Shown here: in pieces, positions 1 to 9,433 of the stretch | How the letters are laid out: every line of letters begins with the position of its first letter | Position numbering within the stretch: position 1 is the stretch's first letter | Source: an uncultured Clostridia bacterium | GTDB lineage: Bacteria; Bacillota; Clostridia; UBA1381 | Assembly (NCBI GenBank): GCA_934489015.1 | Contig: CAKSSN010000028.1 | Span: 1 to 33,228 of the forward strand | Length of the DNA stretch: 33,228 bases | Direction of reading: 5' to 3' | The notes under the pieces: generated by a model | The model's input: only the letters and a program-made list of their open reading frames with translations | Databases searched by the model: none | Told to the model about the DNA's origin: nothing | Made by a program: the position numbers and the translations under genes

Positions 1-2517
1 CCGCATTTTCTTTAAATTCCTGCGGAATATCTGCGTTTTCCGATATAAATTTAAGACTTCCGCCCAAAATCCGCTCTCCGCCGAGTTTCGCCGAAAGACC
101 GCTGCCGGCAAGCGCCGGCGTTGTCGGTAGCGGCTCGGCGTCCATTACGGAAAACTCGTCATCGGGATTATCCAAAATTCTTGCAAGCACATATTTATTT
201 TCTATTTTAAGCACGGCCGACCGCTTGTCATTCGATACAATTACAGACGCGTCCGTATGAGCAAACCAGTAAACCTCCGACGGCTCCTTAAGCTCCATTT
301 CATCTCTTACAATAACCGTTTTCTGTCGTCCGTAAGCATAATTCCGCGCTTTACGCTGTTTGCGTGATCTATATATGCACTCGTCAAATCGCTTATTGCA
401 AAAGAAGTGTCGCCGAAGCTGTGATTTATGATTTTGCAGTCTGCGTTTTGGTTTTGGTCGACTCTGTCGGACGGATTTATAACAAGCGTGTTATGCCCCT
501 CCGCACGGTTTCTGTACGCGTTAAATTTAGGCGTAAGGCTGTAATCGTCCTTTCCCAAATCCTTAACAAATCTATAGCCCTGCGAATTGAGCACAAATGT
601 GCCGCAGTCAAGCTGCGCATGAGATACATTGTTTTTGCCGTTATGAAAGCCTACATATGATGTGGTGGAGCGCATTGTAACGGTGTCTATTTTCGAGCCG
701 TAATAATCGCTCGGATAATTTATGCTCGCCGTTTCGCAGCTTCCGTCATACCACAAAAGCTCCCAGGCATCAGACCATGCGTAATTTTGCATAAGCTCTC
801 TTCTTGTATACGCCATCATGTTTCTGTCGTTAAATTCCTTTGAAAACCAGTAAATCGTTCCCATAGCGCCTATGCTGCTCTCTGTTTCATGGAAGTTAAA
901 CGCGCCTGCCATGCCGTGCATTGCAAGGATAAAGTCAAAGCTTTTTCTCACGCCGCCGACCGATGTATAGCCATAATTTCCGCCTGTTGAATTTTCAAGC
1001 GACGTCATGATTTTATTCAGATATGACGACGCATAGCACCAGTATGTAACGCCCTCTTCCCAGTCACCCTCCGTTTCGTAAAGCTCTATTCCGTGAATAA
1101 GATTTTTCATGCCGTATGAAAGAACTGTTTTCGCCTGCTCCCTTACGCTGTCATTATCAAGAAACGCAAGTGCCGCGCACATAACGCCGCCGTTGCAGAC
1201 AAGGTTCCAGTTGTTCGCAAGCTTCGGAAGCGACCATTTAAACGTGCGCTTTCTGTCGGGATTGTCAAGATAGTCATCCATAATAACGCCGAACGCTTTT
1301 TCGCTTATGGTTTTCGCCATCATTTCCTTTTGTTCATCGGTGAGCCAGTCATAAAGCCAGTCGTAAGCAACCGCATAGCCGTATGCCATTTCGCCGACAT
1401 CAAGGAAATGGTTTGGATTCCAGTCGGGGAAGGTGTTGCTTACAATGTCAATCTGATTCCACATTTTATTTGCCCATACCTCGTCACCGGTGACCTTGTA
1501 AAACATTCCCCAGGTTATCATCATATCCTTAAATTTTCGTGAGGTTGACAAAATCGAATATCCGTCCCTCATTTCATATTTGAGATTTCCTGCATTTGTA
1601 AGATAATTTGAATAATATTTAAGCTGCTCATACTCGCTTTTAATCGTGCTGTTGTTTTGCACCTTGTATTTTACGTTTTCAAAATCGGCAGCATTTGCGC
1701 TTATTCTCGGATGAACATTATCATTTCCGAGATTTTTAACCATATCCGAGTATATCTTATCGCCCGTCGGCGGCACAAGCCGCGTTACGTCAAAGGCAGA
1801 CGCCTCACCCAGAGGATGCATTCCCGAAGTATTATCCCATACAAGTATTTTTGCATATCTTATTTCGGGTATAAGCTTTGTTTGCGTCGTCACAACAGTT
1901 TTTGAATTTCCGTAAACCTTACATTCCTCTCCGCTTAAGCTTATGAGCTTTCCGCCGTTTGAGTCATATCCGGCAACGATTACGCTTACGGTGTCGGCTT
2001 TTCCCGTACTCTACGACAGCTCCGCCTCCGCAACAAGCGTGTCCGCAGCCATGCTGCTGCCGTCTGCACCGTCATACCAGTGATTTATTCTGTCAAGCAC
2101 CGTGTCGGAGGAGCCTATTTTAAGGCTTGACGTGTACATTTTATTTTCGGAATTTGAGTATATTCTGACAGGATAAATCCCCTCTTTTTTCTCTTTAAAT
2201 TTCCATTTTATGCTGTAGCGCCCCAGACTGTCGGCATCGACCTGCTTTATGTATGACAAGTTTGCCGCAACCGATAAAATCGCCGCGTTATCGGTTACGT
2301 TTTCAAAGCTTCCAAATTCGTTTAAAACCTCAATTGTAACCGAGTCGTTTGCAACAGGGACCGTGCCCGATATATATGCCGTTTCTCCGTCATACTCGCA
2401 GACGCTTATAACTCCTCTGTCCGCCGCGATTGACTCAGCCCTTGCCGGCAGACTCATGATGCCGTCTGATAAGGAAATTACCAGCGCAGCGGAAAAAAGC
2501 TTTTTATAGGTTTTCAT
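1..2517 (-). pseudogene. Secreted heparinase II/III-like polysaccharide lyase, broken by a stop and a frameshift, 3' end outside window
   Basis: This would be an exported lyase acting on acidic polysaccharide. The start at 2517 (MKTYKKLF...) has a GGAGGG ribosome binding site 5 nt upstream and a signal peptide ending near ARA. A beta-rich N-terminal region is followed, in the same frame, by the helical toroid and C-terminal beta region of heparinase II/III-like proteins (WNPNHFLDVGEMAYGYAVAYDW, NNWNLVCNGG, SHAQLDCGTF, GHNTLVINP). Two lesions are visible. A TAG at 2011-2013 interrupts an otherwise continuous frame (EAELS-stop-STGKADTVSVIVAG). An AAAA run at 319-322 (coding strand) shifts the frame; one extra A would restore DRKTVIVRDEMEL, which then reads openly to base 1. 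The family assignment is from motifs I recognise; the exact PL family (PL12/15/21-like) is not resolved. As it stands the gene should not give a full enzyme. Confidence 0.8.
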
Positions 2518-2582
2518 ATTCTCCCTCCGTTTTGCCGACATTCTGCGGCAGAAATCGTAACAAGTAAAATGCTCAAACATTC

Positions 2583-3504
2583 CTACTCTTTAAGATTCGA
2601 CGGCGTATTTTTTATACTCCGAGCCTCGATAAAGGGTAAGATGCGCAGCGGATTTTTCGCGTCAACCTTTCTGAAGGACGGATAAATCCAATATACCCGA
2701 AAGCTTTCCGTCCGTATCCATTACTCTGAAATAGAATGCAGCCTTTGAATCGGGCGCAGGCATATATACAGAGAAGCCGACTACCTTTTTATGAACATCG
2801 CTGTAGGTTGCCTGTGACGCACCGCCGGCGAGGTCCTCTACAGCGTTTATTTTAGCGCTTGTTCCGTGCTCCGCATCAACGGTTGCCATTTCAATATCTG
2901 TTGAATACTCGCTTGTTCTGAACATTACGCCGTCTATTGTTTTATCGGCATCGCCGACCTTAAAGGTTTGTCCCGAAAACTGTTCAAAGTCCTGAACATA
3001 GCCCTTTACCGCAGACATCTTAACATCCCTTACTATATTTTCGCTCTCAAGACCGGATACATCCTTAATGCCGCTTACCGTAAGCGTGTATATGCGTCCC
3101 GCTTTAAGCTCTGACAGAGCTGTTACGCTTAAAATATTACCGTTTGAAACCGAAACCGTTCCCTCAGCTTCATTTCCGTAATTATCCTTATAAACAGCCT
3201 TTATTCCACTCGGCATCAAAACATTGTTATATTCGGCTCTTATGCCGCTATTTAATGTCTTAACGTCCTTTGCCGCTCCGACATTTCCCTTAAGCACCTT
3301 TTCTCAGGCAAACTCGCCCTGAGTAAAATTAGTTGCGCTCCAGTCGGCCGCGCTGCCGAAATACCAGTTATAATACGAACCGCTCTTTTCCGCAACACTG
3401 TTAAATTCGTCGGAGTAAACGCCTGCCGCACCGACTGAAACGGCAGATACCAGCGTCCCTGCTACAATCGCAAGGGACAAAACGCCTGAAATAAACCTTT
3501 TCAT
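2583..3504 (-). pseudogene. Secreted beta-sandwich/Ig-like protein, broken gene upstream of the lyase
   Basis: The start at 3504 (MKRFISGVLSLAIVAG) has AGGAAGG 6-7 nt upstream and a clear signal peptide. Residues then include an Ig-like segment (KDNYGNEAEGTVSVSNGN; LKAGRIYTLTVSGIKDVSG) and a jelly-roll-like segment (DFEQFSGQTFKVGDADK) of the kind found in extracellular carbohydrate-active proteins. A TGA at 3304-3306 splits the frame after TQGEFA; the same frame continues as EKVLKGNVGAAKDV. Near 2668-2670 a run of three A in the coding strand appears to hold one extra base: removing it turns QKG-stop into QKVDAKNPLRILPF and continues to a TAG at 2583-2585. The gene is 65 bp upstream of the lyase on the same strand, so the two probably formed an operon. 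The specific function is not recognised. Part of the original middle may also be missing. Confidence 0.65.
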
Positions 3505-4114
3505 TTTAGACCTTCCTCTCATAAAATATTCTTTATCGGATAAACAGATAAAAAATTTTGTTATCCGACATTAACTTTTCCACGTTGGATAAAACACTGA
3601 ATAAACCGCAAATTCAGCTTCACGATTGTACGATTATGCAGAATTTTAGTTTACTGTGATAATATCCGCCGCAAAAAATTAAACACATTATCTATTAATA
3701 GGATAATTTTGTATATACCTTTTTGGACAAAAAATTTATGTTTTCAGACATTTTATAAAGTTCCTTTTGTTTTGGTAAGTCAAAAAGAGCAATTGAGAGG
3801 GGAAAAAATCGAGTAACGGTAAACGCGGGGCTTCATACATTTGACAAAACCGCATAAGTTGAGCGTGTAAAACTTTTTCTGTAAATATTGACATCAGAGG
3901 TCTTCTGTGATAAAATGATAAAAATCATAGAAGGCCTTTAGATATGGCAAAAAAGATACCGAACAAATTTTTACGCCGATTACATGAAACCGATTTCTGC
4001 CGAAGAATTAGAAGCGCTGCAAACCGCAGGTTGCATTTTTTGCAACACGCGGTTGGTTGAAGAAATTGCTTGTATATGCTATGATAACCCTATAAAAAAG
4101 GAGAAGATGATATT
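3505..4114. other. Divergent intergenic region, 610 bp
   Basis: This separates the broken secreted-protein genes (minus) from the XRE-ADP-ribosylglycohydrolase gene (plus). It contains four copies of GGATAA or its complement (3538-3543, 3561-3566 inverted, 3587-3592, 3701-3706), a good plus-strand promoter at 3888-3916, and a short broken reading frame at 3943-4109. I see no structured RNA motif that I recognise in it. Confidence 0.6.
3888..3916 (+). promoter_or_regulatory. Predicted sigma-A promoter for the XRE-ADP-ribosylglycohydrolase transcript
   Basis: TTGACA at 3888-3893, a 17-nt spacer and TAAAAT at 3911-3916. The transcript would begin near 3923, giving a leader of about 190 nt before the gene at 4115. 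The spacer holds a small dyad (CAGA...TCTG). Confidence 0.6.
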
Positions 4115-4133
4115 ATGGAACTTAACCGAATGA
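3943..4133 (+). pseudogene. Short broken reading frame of unknown function in the leader of the fusion gene
   Basis: An ATG at 3943 opens MAKKIPN...; dropping one base near 3960 joins it to the frame FYADYMKPISAEELEALQTA and on to GCIFCNTRLVEEIACICYD, which ends at a TGA near 4131-4133, overlapping the next gene out of frame. The composition looks coding (acidic helix, then a CxxC and a CxC pair), but I recognise no family. It could be a decayed small gene or part of an older, longer gene. No strong ribosome binding site is present. Confidence is low because it depends on an assumed frameshift. Confidence 0.25.
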
Positions 4134-5695
4134 TTTACAAAATACGTACCGAAGCAAAAATATCTCAGGAGCAATTTGCCGCACTTTTCAAAGTATCGCG
4201 CCAATCGGTACAAAAATGGGAGTCGGGGACCGCAATTCCGGAGCTGCCGAAAATAATTGAAATATCAAAATATTTCGATATTTCGCTCGATGCGCTAATC
4301 TTCAACCATGACAACCGCCTTGTTGAAGAAATGAAATACAACAAGACAATGAAGCCGCAGTATTCCAATATTCATGACTGGGAGTTTTATACATCGGCTA
4401 TACTGTATGAATATCAGCAATCGGTCGAAGAAGGGCTTGATATTGAAGCATACAAGGATATTTTCACAGCTGTTGCGCGGCTGCCGAAGGATGAAATAAA
4501 AAAGAAGCTCGGCGATGTATTATTTGAGGTTGTCATGAGCGCAGAGCAAAAGGAAGGTTATAAATATACAGAGCCGTCCGACCTCGCCGGAATTAAAGCC
4601 TTAAGACGTGAATACCATATCCCGATGAACGTAGACGAAAAAGGTCTGAAAGACAAAATACACGGTGCATGGATGGGAAGAATTTGCGGCTGTATGCTCG
4701 GAAAAACGGTTGAAGGAATAAAATCTGAGGAGCTTGTTCCGCTGCTAAAGGAAACAGACAATTATCCCATGCACAGGTATATTTTCAGGTCTGATATTAC
4801 CGATGAGATGTGCGAAAAATACAATTATCCGCTTGCAAACCGCGACTATGCGGACGAAATTAACGGTATGCCGGTAGATGACGACACTAACTATGTTGTT
4901 CTCGCACAAATCATTATCGACAAATACGGCAGAGATTTCACTCCGCACGATGTGTCACAAACCTGGCTGTGTTCTCAGCCGAAAGACTCGTATTGTACCG
5001 CCGAAAGAGTGGCATTTCGCAACTTTATAAACGGTTATGTTCCGCCGCAGTCTGCAATGTACAAAAATCCATACCGCGAATGGATCGGCGCACAAATAAG
5101 AGGAGATTATTTTGGGTACATAAATCCCGGCAACCCTGAAGCTGCCGCCGAAATGGCTTGGAGAGATGCTTCAATTTCCCACGTCAAAAACGGAATATAC
5201 GGAGAAATGTTTGTTTCCGCAATGATCGCCGCCGCTGCGATTACCGATAACATTGAAGATATAATCATGTGCGGCCTTGCTGAAATTCCGCAAACCTCAA
5301 GACTTTTTGAAAGCATCATGTCGGTTATTGAGGACTATAAAAAAGGTGTTTCACAAAAAGATTGTTTTGATAAGATACACCGTAAATATGACGAGCACAC
5401 CGAGCATGGCTGGTGCCATACGATTTCAAATGCAATGATTGTTGCAGCGGCGCTGCTTTACGGTAACGGGAATTTTGACAAAACTGTTTGTGCAGCAGTC
5501 GAAACAGGCTTTGACACCGACTGCAACGGCGCAACCGTCGGCTCAATACTTGGTATGGCAAACGGCATTTCAGGCATCGGCGAAAAATGGACAAAGCCGA
5601 TAAACGATACTCTCCATACATCTGTTTTCGGTGTCGGCACCGTCAAAATATCCGACAGAGTATCTTTAACAATGAAGCATATAAAAGAAATTTGA
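4115..5695 (+). CDS. XRE-family HTH domain fused to ADP-ribosylglycohydrolase (ADPRH/DraG-like)
   Basis: The 526-residue protein has two parts. Residues about 5-60 form an XRE/Cro helix-turn-helix (ISQEQFAALFKVSRQSVQKW). From about residue 180 to the end is an ADP-ribosylglycohydrolase fold: KIHGAWMGRICGCMLGKTVEG, the metal-binding D255-D256-D257-T258 motif, and the distal D467-T-D469-C-N471 motif followed by GATVGSILG. Enzymes of this family remove ADP-ribose from protein side chains or small molecules using two Mg ions; both metal motifs look intact, so activity is plausible. Residues 65-175 are a linker of unknown role. AAGGAG at 4099-4104 lies 10 nt before the ATG. No partner ADP-ribosyltransferase is nearby. 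The DNA-binding half suggests self-regulation or a regulator whose enzyme domain senses an ADP-ribosylated ligand; that is inference. Confidence 0.85.
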   Translation: MELNRMIYKIRTEAKISQEQFAALFKVSRQSVQKWESGTAIPELPKIIEISKYFDISLDALIFNHDNRLVEEMKYNKTMKPQYSNIHDWEFYTSAILYEYQQSVEEGLDIEAYKDIFTAVARLPKDEIKKKLGDVLFEVVMSAEQKEGYKYTEPSDLAGIKALRREYHIPMNVDEKGLKDKIHGAWMGRICGCMLGKTVEGIKSEELVPLLKETDNYPMHRYIFRSDITDEMCEKYNYPLANRDYADEINGMPVDDDTNYVVLAQIIIDKYGRDFTPHDVSQTWLCSQPKDSYCTAERVAFRNFINGYVPPQSAMYKNPYREWIGAQIRGDYFGYINPGNPEAAAEMAWRDASISHVKNGIYGEMFVSAMIAAAAITDNIEDIIMCGLAEIPQTSRLFESIMSVIEDYKKGVSQKDCFDKIHRKYDEHTEHGWCHTISNAMIVAAALLYGNGNFDKTVCAAVETGFDTDCNGATVGSILGMANGISGIGEKWTKPINDTLHTSVFGVGTVKISDRVSLTMKHIKEI

Positions 5696-5834
5696 ATTTT
5701 GCAGCACTCATTTTTTGTTTAGAAATATGGCTCTGTAATTTAAAATTTTTACACAAAATACGAGATTGCCCTGAAAATTCATAAAGGTTGAATTTTACGA
5801 ACTTTCGTTTACAGTCCATGATATAAAAAGGAAA

Positions 5835-5868
5835 ACGGAGTAGTTCTGCAGATTTAGAACTACTCCGT
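5835..5868 (-). terminator. Rho-independent terminator of argGH
   Basis: A perfect 13-bp stem (5835-5847 with 5856-5868) with an 8-nt loop; on the minus strand it is followed by TTTTCCTTTTTAT. It lies 46 bp past the argH stop. The A-rich flank on the other side may let it act weakly on plus-strand transcripts from the fusion gene too. Confidence 0.85.
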
Positions 5869-5913
5869 AAAAAACTTCCTTATGTATCTGCTGCTAATGC
5901 AACACCCGATTTT

Positions 5914-7293
5914 TTAAAAGTCCGAAAGAGAAGCTTCAGCCTTAGCAATTGCCGCCAAAACAGTCTGCTTTGCAGGTCCGCCCGTAAGCTTTCTGCCGCT
6001 GACGCACGTTTCCATGCTGATAGCCTCGTAAACGTCCTCTCCTATAAGGCTGCTAAAGCTCCTGAGCTCATCGAGCGAAAGCTCGTCAATAGCGCAGCCC
6101 TTTTCTATGCAGTGGTAAACAATTCTGCCGACAACCGCATGAGAATCACGAAAAGGCATACCATGCTTTACAAGATAATCCGCAAGGTCGGTTGCATTTG
6201 TAAAGCCGCCGTTTGCGCCTTTCCTCATATTTTCCTTGTTTATTTTCATTGTCACAAACATTTTTGTGAACACATCAAGGCAAAGCTTAACCGTATCAAC
6301 AGAGTCAAAAATCGCTTCCTTATCCTCCTGCATATCCTTATTATATGCAAGCGGAATACCCTTCATCATTGTAAGAAGCGTCATAAGATTTCCGTATACG
6401 CGGCCTGTTTTTCCCCTTATAAGCTCCGCAACGTCGGGATTTTTTTTCTGTGGCATTATTGAGCTTCCGGTTGAATATGCGTCATCCATTTCAACAAATT
6501 TAAATTCATCTGACGACCATAAAATAAGCTCCTCGCAAAAACGGCTAAGATGCATCATAATCATGCTTATGCACGAAGCAAGCTCTATGCAAAAGTCTCT
6601 GTCGGAAACTCCGTCTAAGGAATTCATCGTAACAGAGTCAAAGTCGAGCTTTTCGGCAACAAATTCCCTGTCAAGCGGATAAGTCGTTCCGGCAAGCGCT
6701 CCGCTTCCGAGCGGCATAACATTTGTGCGTTTTTTGCAGTCTGACAGCCTCTCGCTGTCGCGCTTCAGCATTTCATAATACGCCATAGCGTGATGCGCAA
6801 ATGTAACCGGCTGCGCCTTTTGAAGATGGGTATAGCCCGGCATAATAGTATCGGTATGCTCCTTTGCAGTTTTAACAAGAGCTTCTCTTGCCGTATGCAA
6901 AAGAGCTGAAATTTCCTCAATCTCGTCCATAAGGTACATTCTTATATCGAGCGCAACCTGATCATTTCTGCTCCTGCCAGTATGCAGCCTTTTGCCTGCG
7001 TCGCCTATTCTCTCGGTAAGCAGCTTTTCGATATTCATATGAATATCTTCCGCGTCAATTTCAAATTCAACCTTGCCGTCTTCTATATCTGATAAAATAT
7101 CCTTTAAGCCCGCAATTATTTTTTTGCTGTCTTCTTCAGGTATAATTCCCTGTCTGCCGAGCATTTCGGCATGAGCCATGCTGCCCTTTATGTCCTGCTT
7201 ATACATTCTCGCGTCAAATCTGATAGACGAATTGAAATCATCAACGGCCTTATCGGTATTTTTCTGAAATCTTCCTCCCCACAGCTTTCCCAT
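5914..7293 (-). CDS. argH: Argininosuccinate lyase
   Basis: This enzyme cleaves argininosuccinate to arginine and fumarate, the last step of arginine synthesis, in the cytoplasm. The 459 residues match the family length. It begins MGKLWGGRF, has the TGRSRNDQVALD segment of the active site, GYTHLQKAQP with the catalytic-region histidine, and the fumarase/aspartase superfamily signature GSSIMPQKKNPD at residues 276-287. AAAGGA precedes the ATG. It lies 112 bp downstream of argG on the same strand, so the two form an operon that ends at the terminator at 5835-5868. Nothing is missing or odd. Confidence 0.97.
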   Translation of the reverse strand: MGKLWGGRFQKNTDKAVDDFNSSIRFDARMYKQDIKGSMAHAEMLGRQGIIPEEDSKKIIAGLKDILSDIEDGKVEFEIDAEDIHMNIEKLLTERIGDAGKRLHTGRSRNDQVALDIRMYLMDEIEEISALLHTAREALVKTAKEHTDTIMPGYTHLQKAQPVTFAHHAMAYYEMLKRDSERLSDCKKRTNVMPLGSGALAGTTYPLDREFVAEKLDFDSVTMNSLDGVSDRDFCIELASCISMIMMHLSRFCEELILWSSDEFKFVEMDDAYSTGSSIMPQKKNPDVAELIRGKTGRVYGNLMTLLTMMKGIPLAYNKDMQEDKEAIFDSVDTVKLCLDVFTKMFVTMKINKENMRKGANGGFTNATDLADYLVKHGMPFRDSHAVVGRIVYHCIEKGCAIDELSLDELRSFSSLIGEDVYEAISMETCVSGRKLTGGPAKQTVLAAIAKAEASLSDF

Positions 7294-7363
7294 AAAACAA
7301 ATCCTTTCTGTTTTCGCTCTTCAAAAAAGCGCAAATTTATATAATTAATCCTAACGCAATTTT

Positions 7364-7389
7364 CGGTACGGCCGTTTTCGACCGTACCG
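7364..7389 (-). other. Hairpin between argG and argH
   Basis: An 8-bp inverted repeat (cggtacgg at 7364-7371, ccgtaccg at 7382-7389) with a 10-nt loop in the 112-bp argG-argH gap. There is no U-tract on the minus strand, so it is more likely a processing or stability element than a terminator. Confidence 0.45.
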
Positions 7390-7405
7390 ATAAAATATGC
7401 ATATA

Positions 7406-8620
7406 TTATTTCTCGTTTTTAGCTTTCATCATTGCACGAACCTTAAGCGGCAAACCGAACAGGTTTATAAAGCCCTCTGCGTCCTTGTGCGAATAAAGCT
7501 CATGGCTGTCACCGAAGCTTGCAATTTCCTCGTTATAGAGTGAATACGGGCTTGTTGCTCCGGCAGGAGTTACGCTGCCCTTGTAAAGCTTAAGCTTAAC
7601 TTCACCCGTAACGGTTTCGTCCATTGAATCGAACATTGCCGACAGAGCCTCACGAAGCGGTGTAAACCATTTTCCGTCATAAACAAGCTCGGCAAACTTA
7701 ATTGCAGCCTGTCTTTTAAATGCCTGCGTGTCGCGGTCAAGGCAGAGATATTCAAGCTCACGGATAGCGGCATAAAGAATTGTTCCGCCCGGAGTTTCAT
7801 AAACGCCTCTTGACTTCATGCCGACAAGTCTGTCCTCAACTATATCAGCTATACCAACGCCGTTTTCTCCGCCGAGCTTGTTGAGCTTTTCAACAATCTG
7901 CTTCGGAGTAAGCTTTTCGCCGTCAACGGCAACAGCTTCGCCCTTTTCAAATGAAATTGTAACATATGTCGGCTTATCCGGTGCCTTTTCCGGAGAAACG
8001 GAAAGCTTCAAAAGGCTGTCGAGCTGCGGCTCGTTTGCCGGATTTTCAAGGTCCATTCCCTCATGGCTGATATGCCAAATATTTCTGTCACGCGAATAAA
8101 GGTCTTTCTTTGTAACAGGGATTTTTATGTTGTGCTTTTCAGCGTAATCAACAGCGTCCTCACGTGATTTAATATCCCAAATTCTCCAGGGAGCAATTAT
8201 TTTAAGCTCCGGAGCCAACGCCTTTATTGCAAGCTCAAAACGAACCTGGTCATTTCCCTTACCCGTTGCGCCGTGACAAATTGCCGTTGCGCCCTCTTTA
8301 TGTGCAATTTCAACAAGCTTCTTTGCAATAATCGGTCTTGCGTGAGATGTACCGAGAAGATACTTACCCTCATAAACCGCACCTGCTTTAACTGTCGGAT
8401 ATATATAATCCTTAACATACTCATCAGTAAGGTCTGCTATGTAAAGCTTTGAAGCGCCCGATGCCTTTGCGCGCTCCTCAAGACCCTCTGTTTCCTTGCC
8501 CTGGCCTACATCACCACATACCGCAATTACCTCATAGCCATAGTTCTCTATAAGCCACGGAATAATGATTGATGTATCAAGACCGCCCGAATATGCTAAA
8601 ACAACTTTTTCCTTTGCCAT
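7406..8620 (-). CDS. argG: Argininosuccinate synthase
   Basis: This ATP-dependent enzyme joins citrulline and aspartate into argininosuccinate, the substrate of ArgH. The 404 residues match the family. The P-loop-like ATP-pyrophosphatase motif AYSGGLDTS is at residues 9-17; GATGKGNDQVRFE, APWRIW and the SRDRNIWHISHEG segment are all present. GGGAGG lies 8 nt before the ATG. It is the first gene of argGH, driven by the promoter at 8672-8700. Only these two arginine genes are in the window; earlier steps must be elsewhere or citrulline is imported. I could not identify a convincing ArgR box. Confidence 0.97.
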   Translation of the reverse strand: MAKEKVVLAYSGGLDTSIIIPWLIENYGYEVIAVCGDVGQGKETEGLEERAKASGASKLYIADLTDEYVKDYIYPTVKAGAVYEGKYLLGTSHARPIIAKKLVEIAHKEGATAICHGATGKGNDQVRFELAIKALAPELKIIAPWRIWDIKSREDAVDYAEKHNIKIPVTKKDLYSRDRNIWHISHEGMDLENPANEPQLDSLLKLSVSPEKAPDKPTYVTISFEKGEAVAVDGEKLTPKQIVEKLNKLGGENGVGIADIVEDRLVGMKSRGVYETPGGTILYAAIRELEYLCLDRDTQAFKRQAAIKFAELVYDGKWFTPLREALSAMFDSMDETVTGEVKLKLYKGSVTPAGATSPYSLYNEEIASFGDSHELYSHKDAEGFINLFGLPLKVRAMMKAKNEK

Positions 8621-8671
8621 TTAAAAAACCTCCCGAAATTTTAAAATTCCTCTTGAAATTTTGTTAAATAT

Positions 8672-8700
8672 ATTATATACTATTTCTATAGCAAAATCAA
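8672..8700 (-). promoter_or_regulatory. Predicted sigma-A promoter of argGH
   Basis: On the minus strand: TTGATT (8695-8700), a 17-nt spacer, TATAAT (8672-8677). This gives a short leader of about 45 nt before argG. Confidence 0.75.
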
Positions 8701-8796
8701 GAGGTAATTTATAAATTTGTGGATTTTAATATAAATTAATTTTTATACATTATTTTTTGTATATTATGCATAATTATTAGTGGGGGTTTTTTGAAA

Positions 8797-9297
8797 ATGA
8801 TAATACTCGGAATAGATCCCGGCTACGCTATAGTCGGAGTCGGAGTCATTGAATACAAGGGAAACAAATTCAGAACAATTGATTACGGAGCAATAACAAC
8901 AACCGCAAAAACCCCGACGCCGCTGCGGCTTCAGAAAATATATGCCGAAATAGGCGAGTGGATAGACAAATATCATCCAGACGCAGCGGCAATAGAAGAG
9001 CTGTTTTTTAACTCCAATCAAAAAACAGCAATTCATGTTGCACAGGCGCGAGGAGCAATTATAACCTCAATTGTGAATAAGGGCATAAGCCTGTATGAAT
9101 ATACACCGCTACAGATAAAACAGGCTGTAACCGGATACGGCCGCGCCGACAAGGGTCAAATTCAGCAAATGGTAAAAATGCTTCTCGGTCTTAACGCAGT
9201 TCCGAAGCCCGACGATGTTGCCGACGGTCTTGCCGCCGCAATATGTCACGCGCATTCGGGAATTATGAATAACGCGCTGAATTTGAATAAAATGTAA
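8797..9297 (+). CDS. ruvC: Crossover junction endodeoxyribonuclease RuvC
   Basis: RuvC resolves Holliday junctions during recombination. From the ATG at 8797 the protein is MIILGIDPGYAIVGVGVIEY, the usual family start; a TTG at 8791 is an alternative (GGGGG at 8782-8786 is 10 nt from the ATG and 4 nt from the TTG). The acidic catalytic set is visible: D in ILGIDPG, E in AIEELFF, and the aspartates of PDDVADGLAAAICHA. The 166-residue length is normal. ruvA and ruvB do not follow it, so the usual ruvCAB order is not kept. The region between argG and ruvC is AT-rich, and I see no clear consensus promoter for ruvC there. Confidence 0.95.
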   Translation: MIILGIDPGYAIVGVGVIEYKGNKFRTIDYGAITTTAKTPTPLRLQKIYAEIGEWIDKYHPDAAAIEELFFNSNQKTAIHVAQARGAIITSIVNKGISLYEYTPLQIKQAVTGYGRADKGQIQQMVKMLLGLNAVPKPDDVADGLAAAICHAHSGIMNNALNLNKM

Positions 9298-9353
9298 TAA
9301 TGGGGATGTTAAAAAACTCCGGAGCACAAGGAAAAGAAAAGAATAAACAAAGA

Positions 9354-9383
9354 CTGTTTAAAAGTCAACTGGCTTTTAAACAG
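9354..9383. terminator. Probable shared terminator between ruvC and the deacetylase gene
   Basis: An 11-bp perfect stem (ctgtttaaaag, 9354-9364, with 9373-9383) and an 8-nt loop between two convergent genes. The minus strand is followed by TCTTTGTTTATTCTTTTC, a moderate U-rich tail; the plus strand has no clear U-run. Confidence 0.5.
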
Positions 9384-9433
9384 CCCTCAGTTACATTTTC
9401 ACCGTTTATTAAGAAACTGCTTTCCGCCGGAAA

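Noticed and set aside
2011..2013. In-frame TAG read through as an amino acid (amber recoding or pyrrolysine)
   Set aside because: Only one case, in a gene that also has a frameshift; a nonsense mutation is simpler.
7364..7389. Terminator between argG and argH
   Set aside because: The hairpin is followed by AAAATTGCG on the minus strand, with no U-tract.
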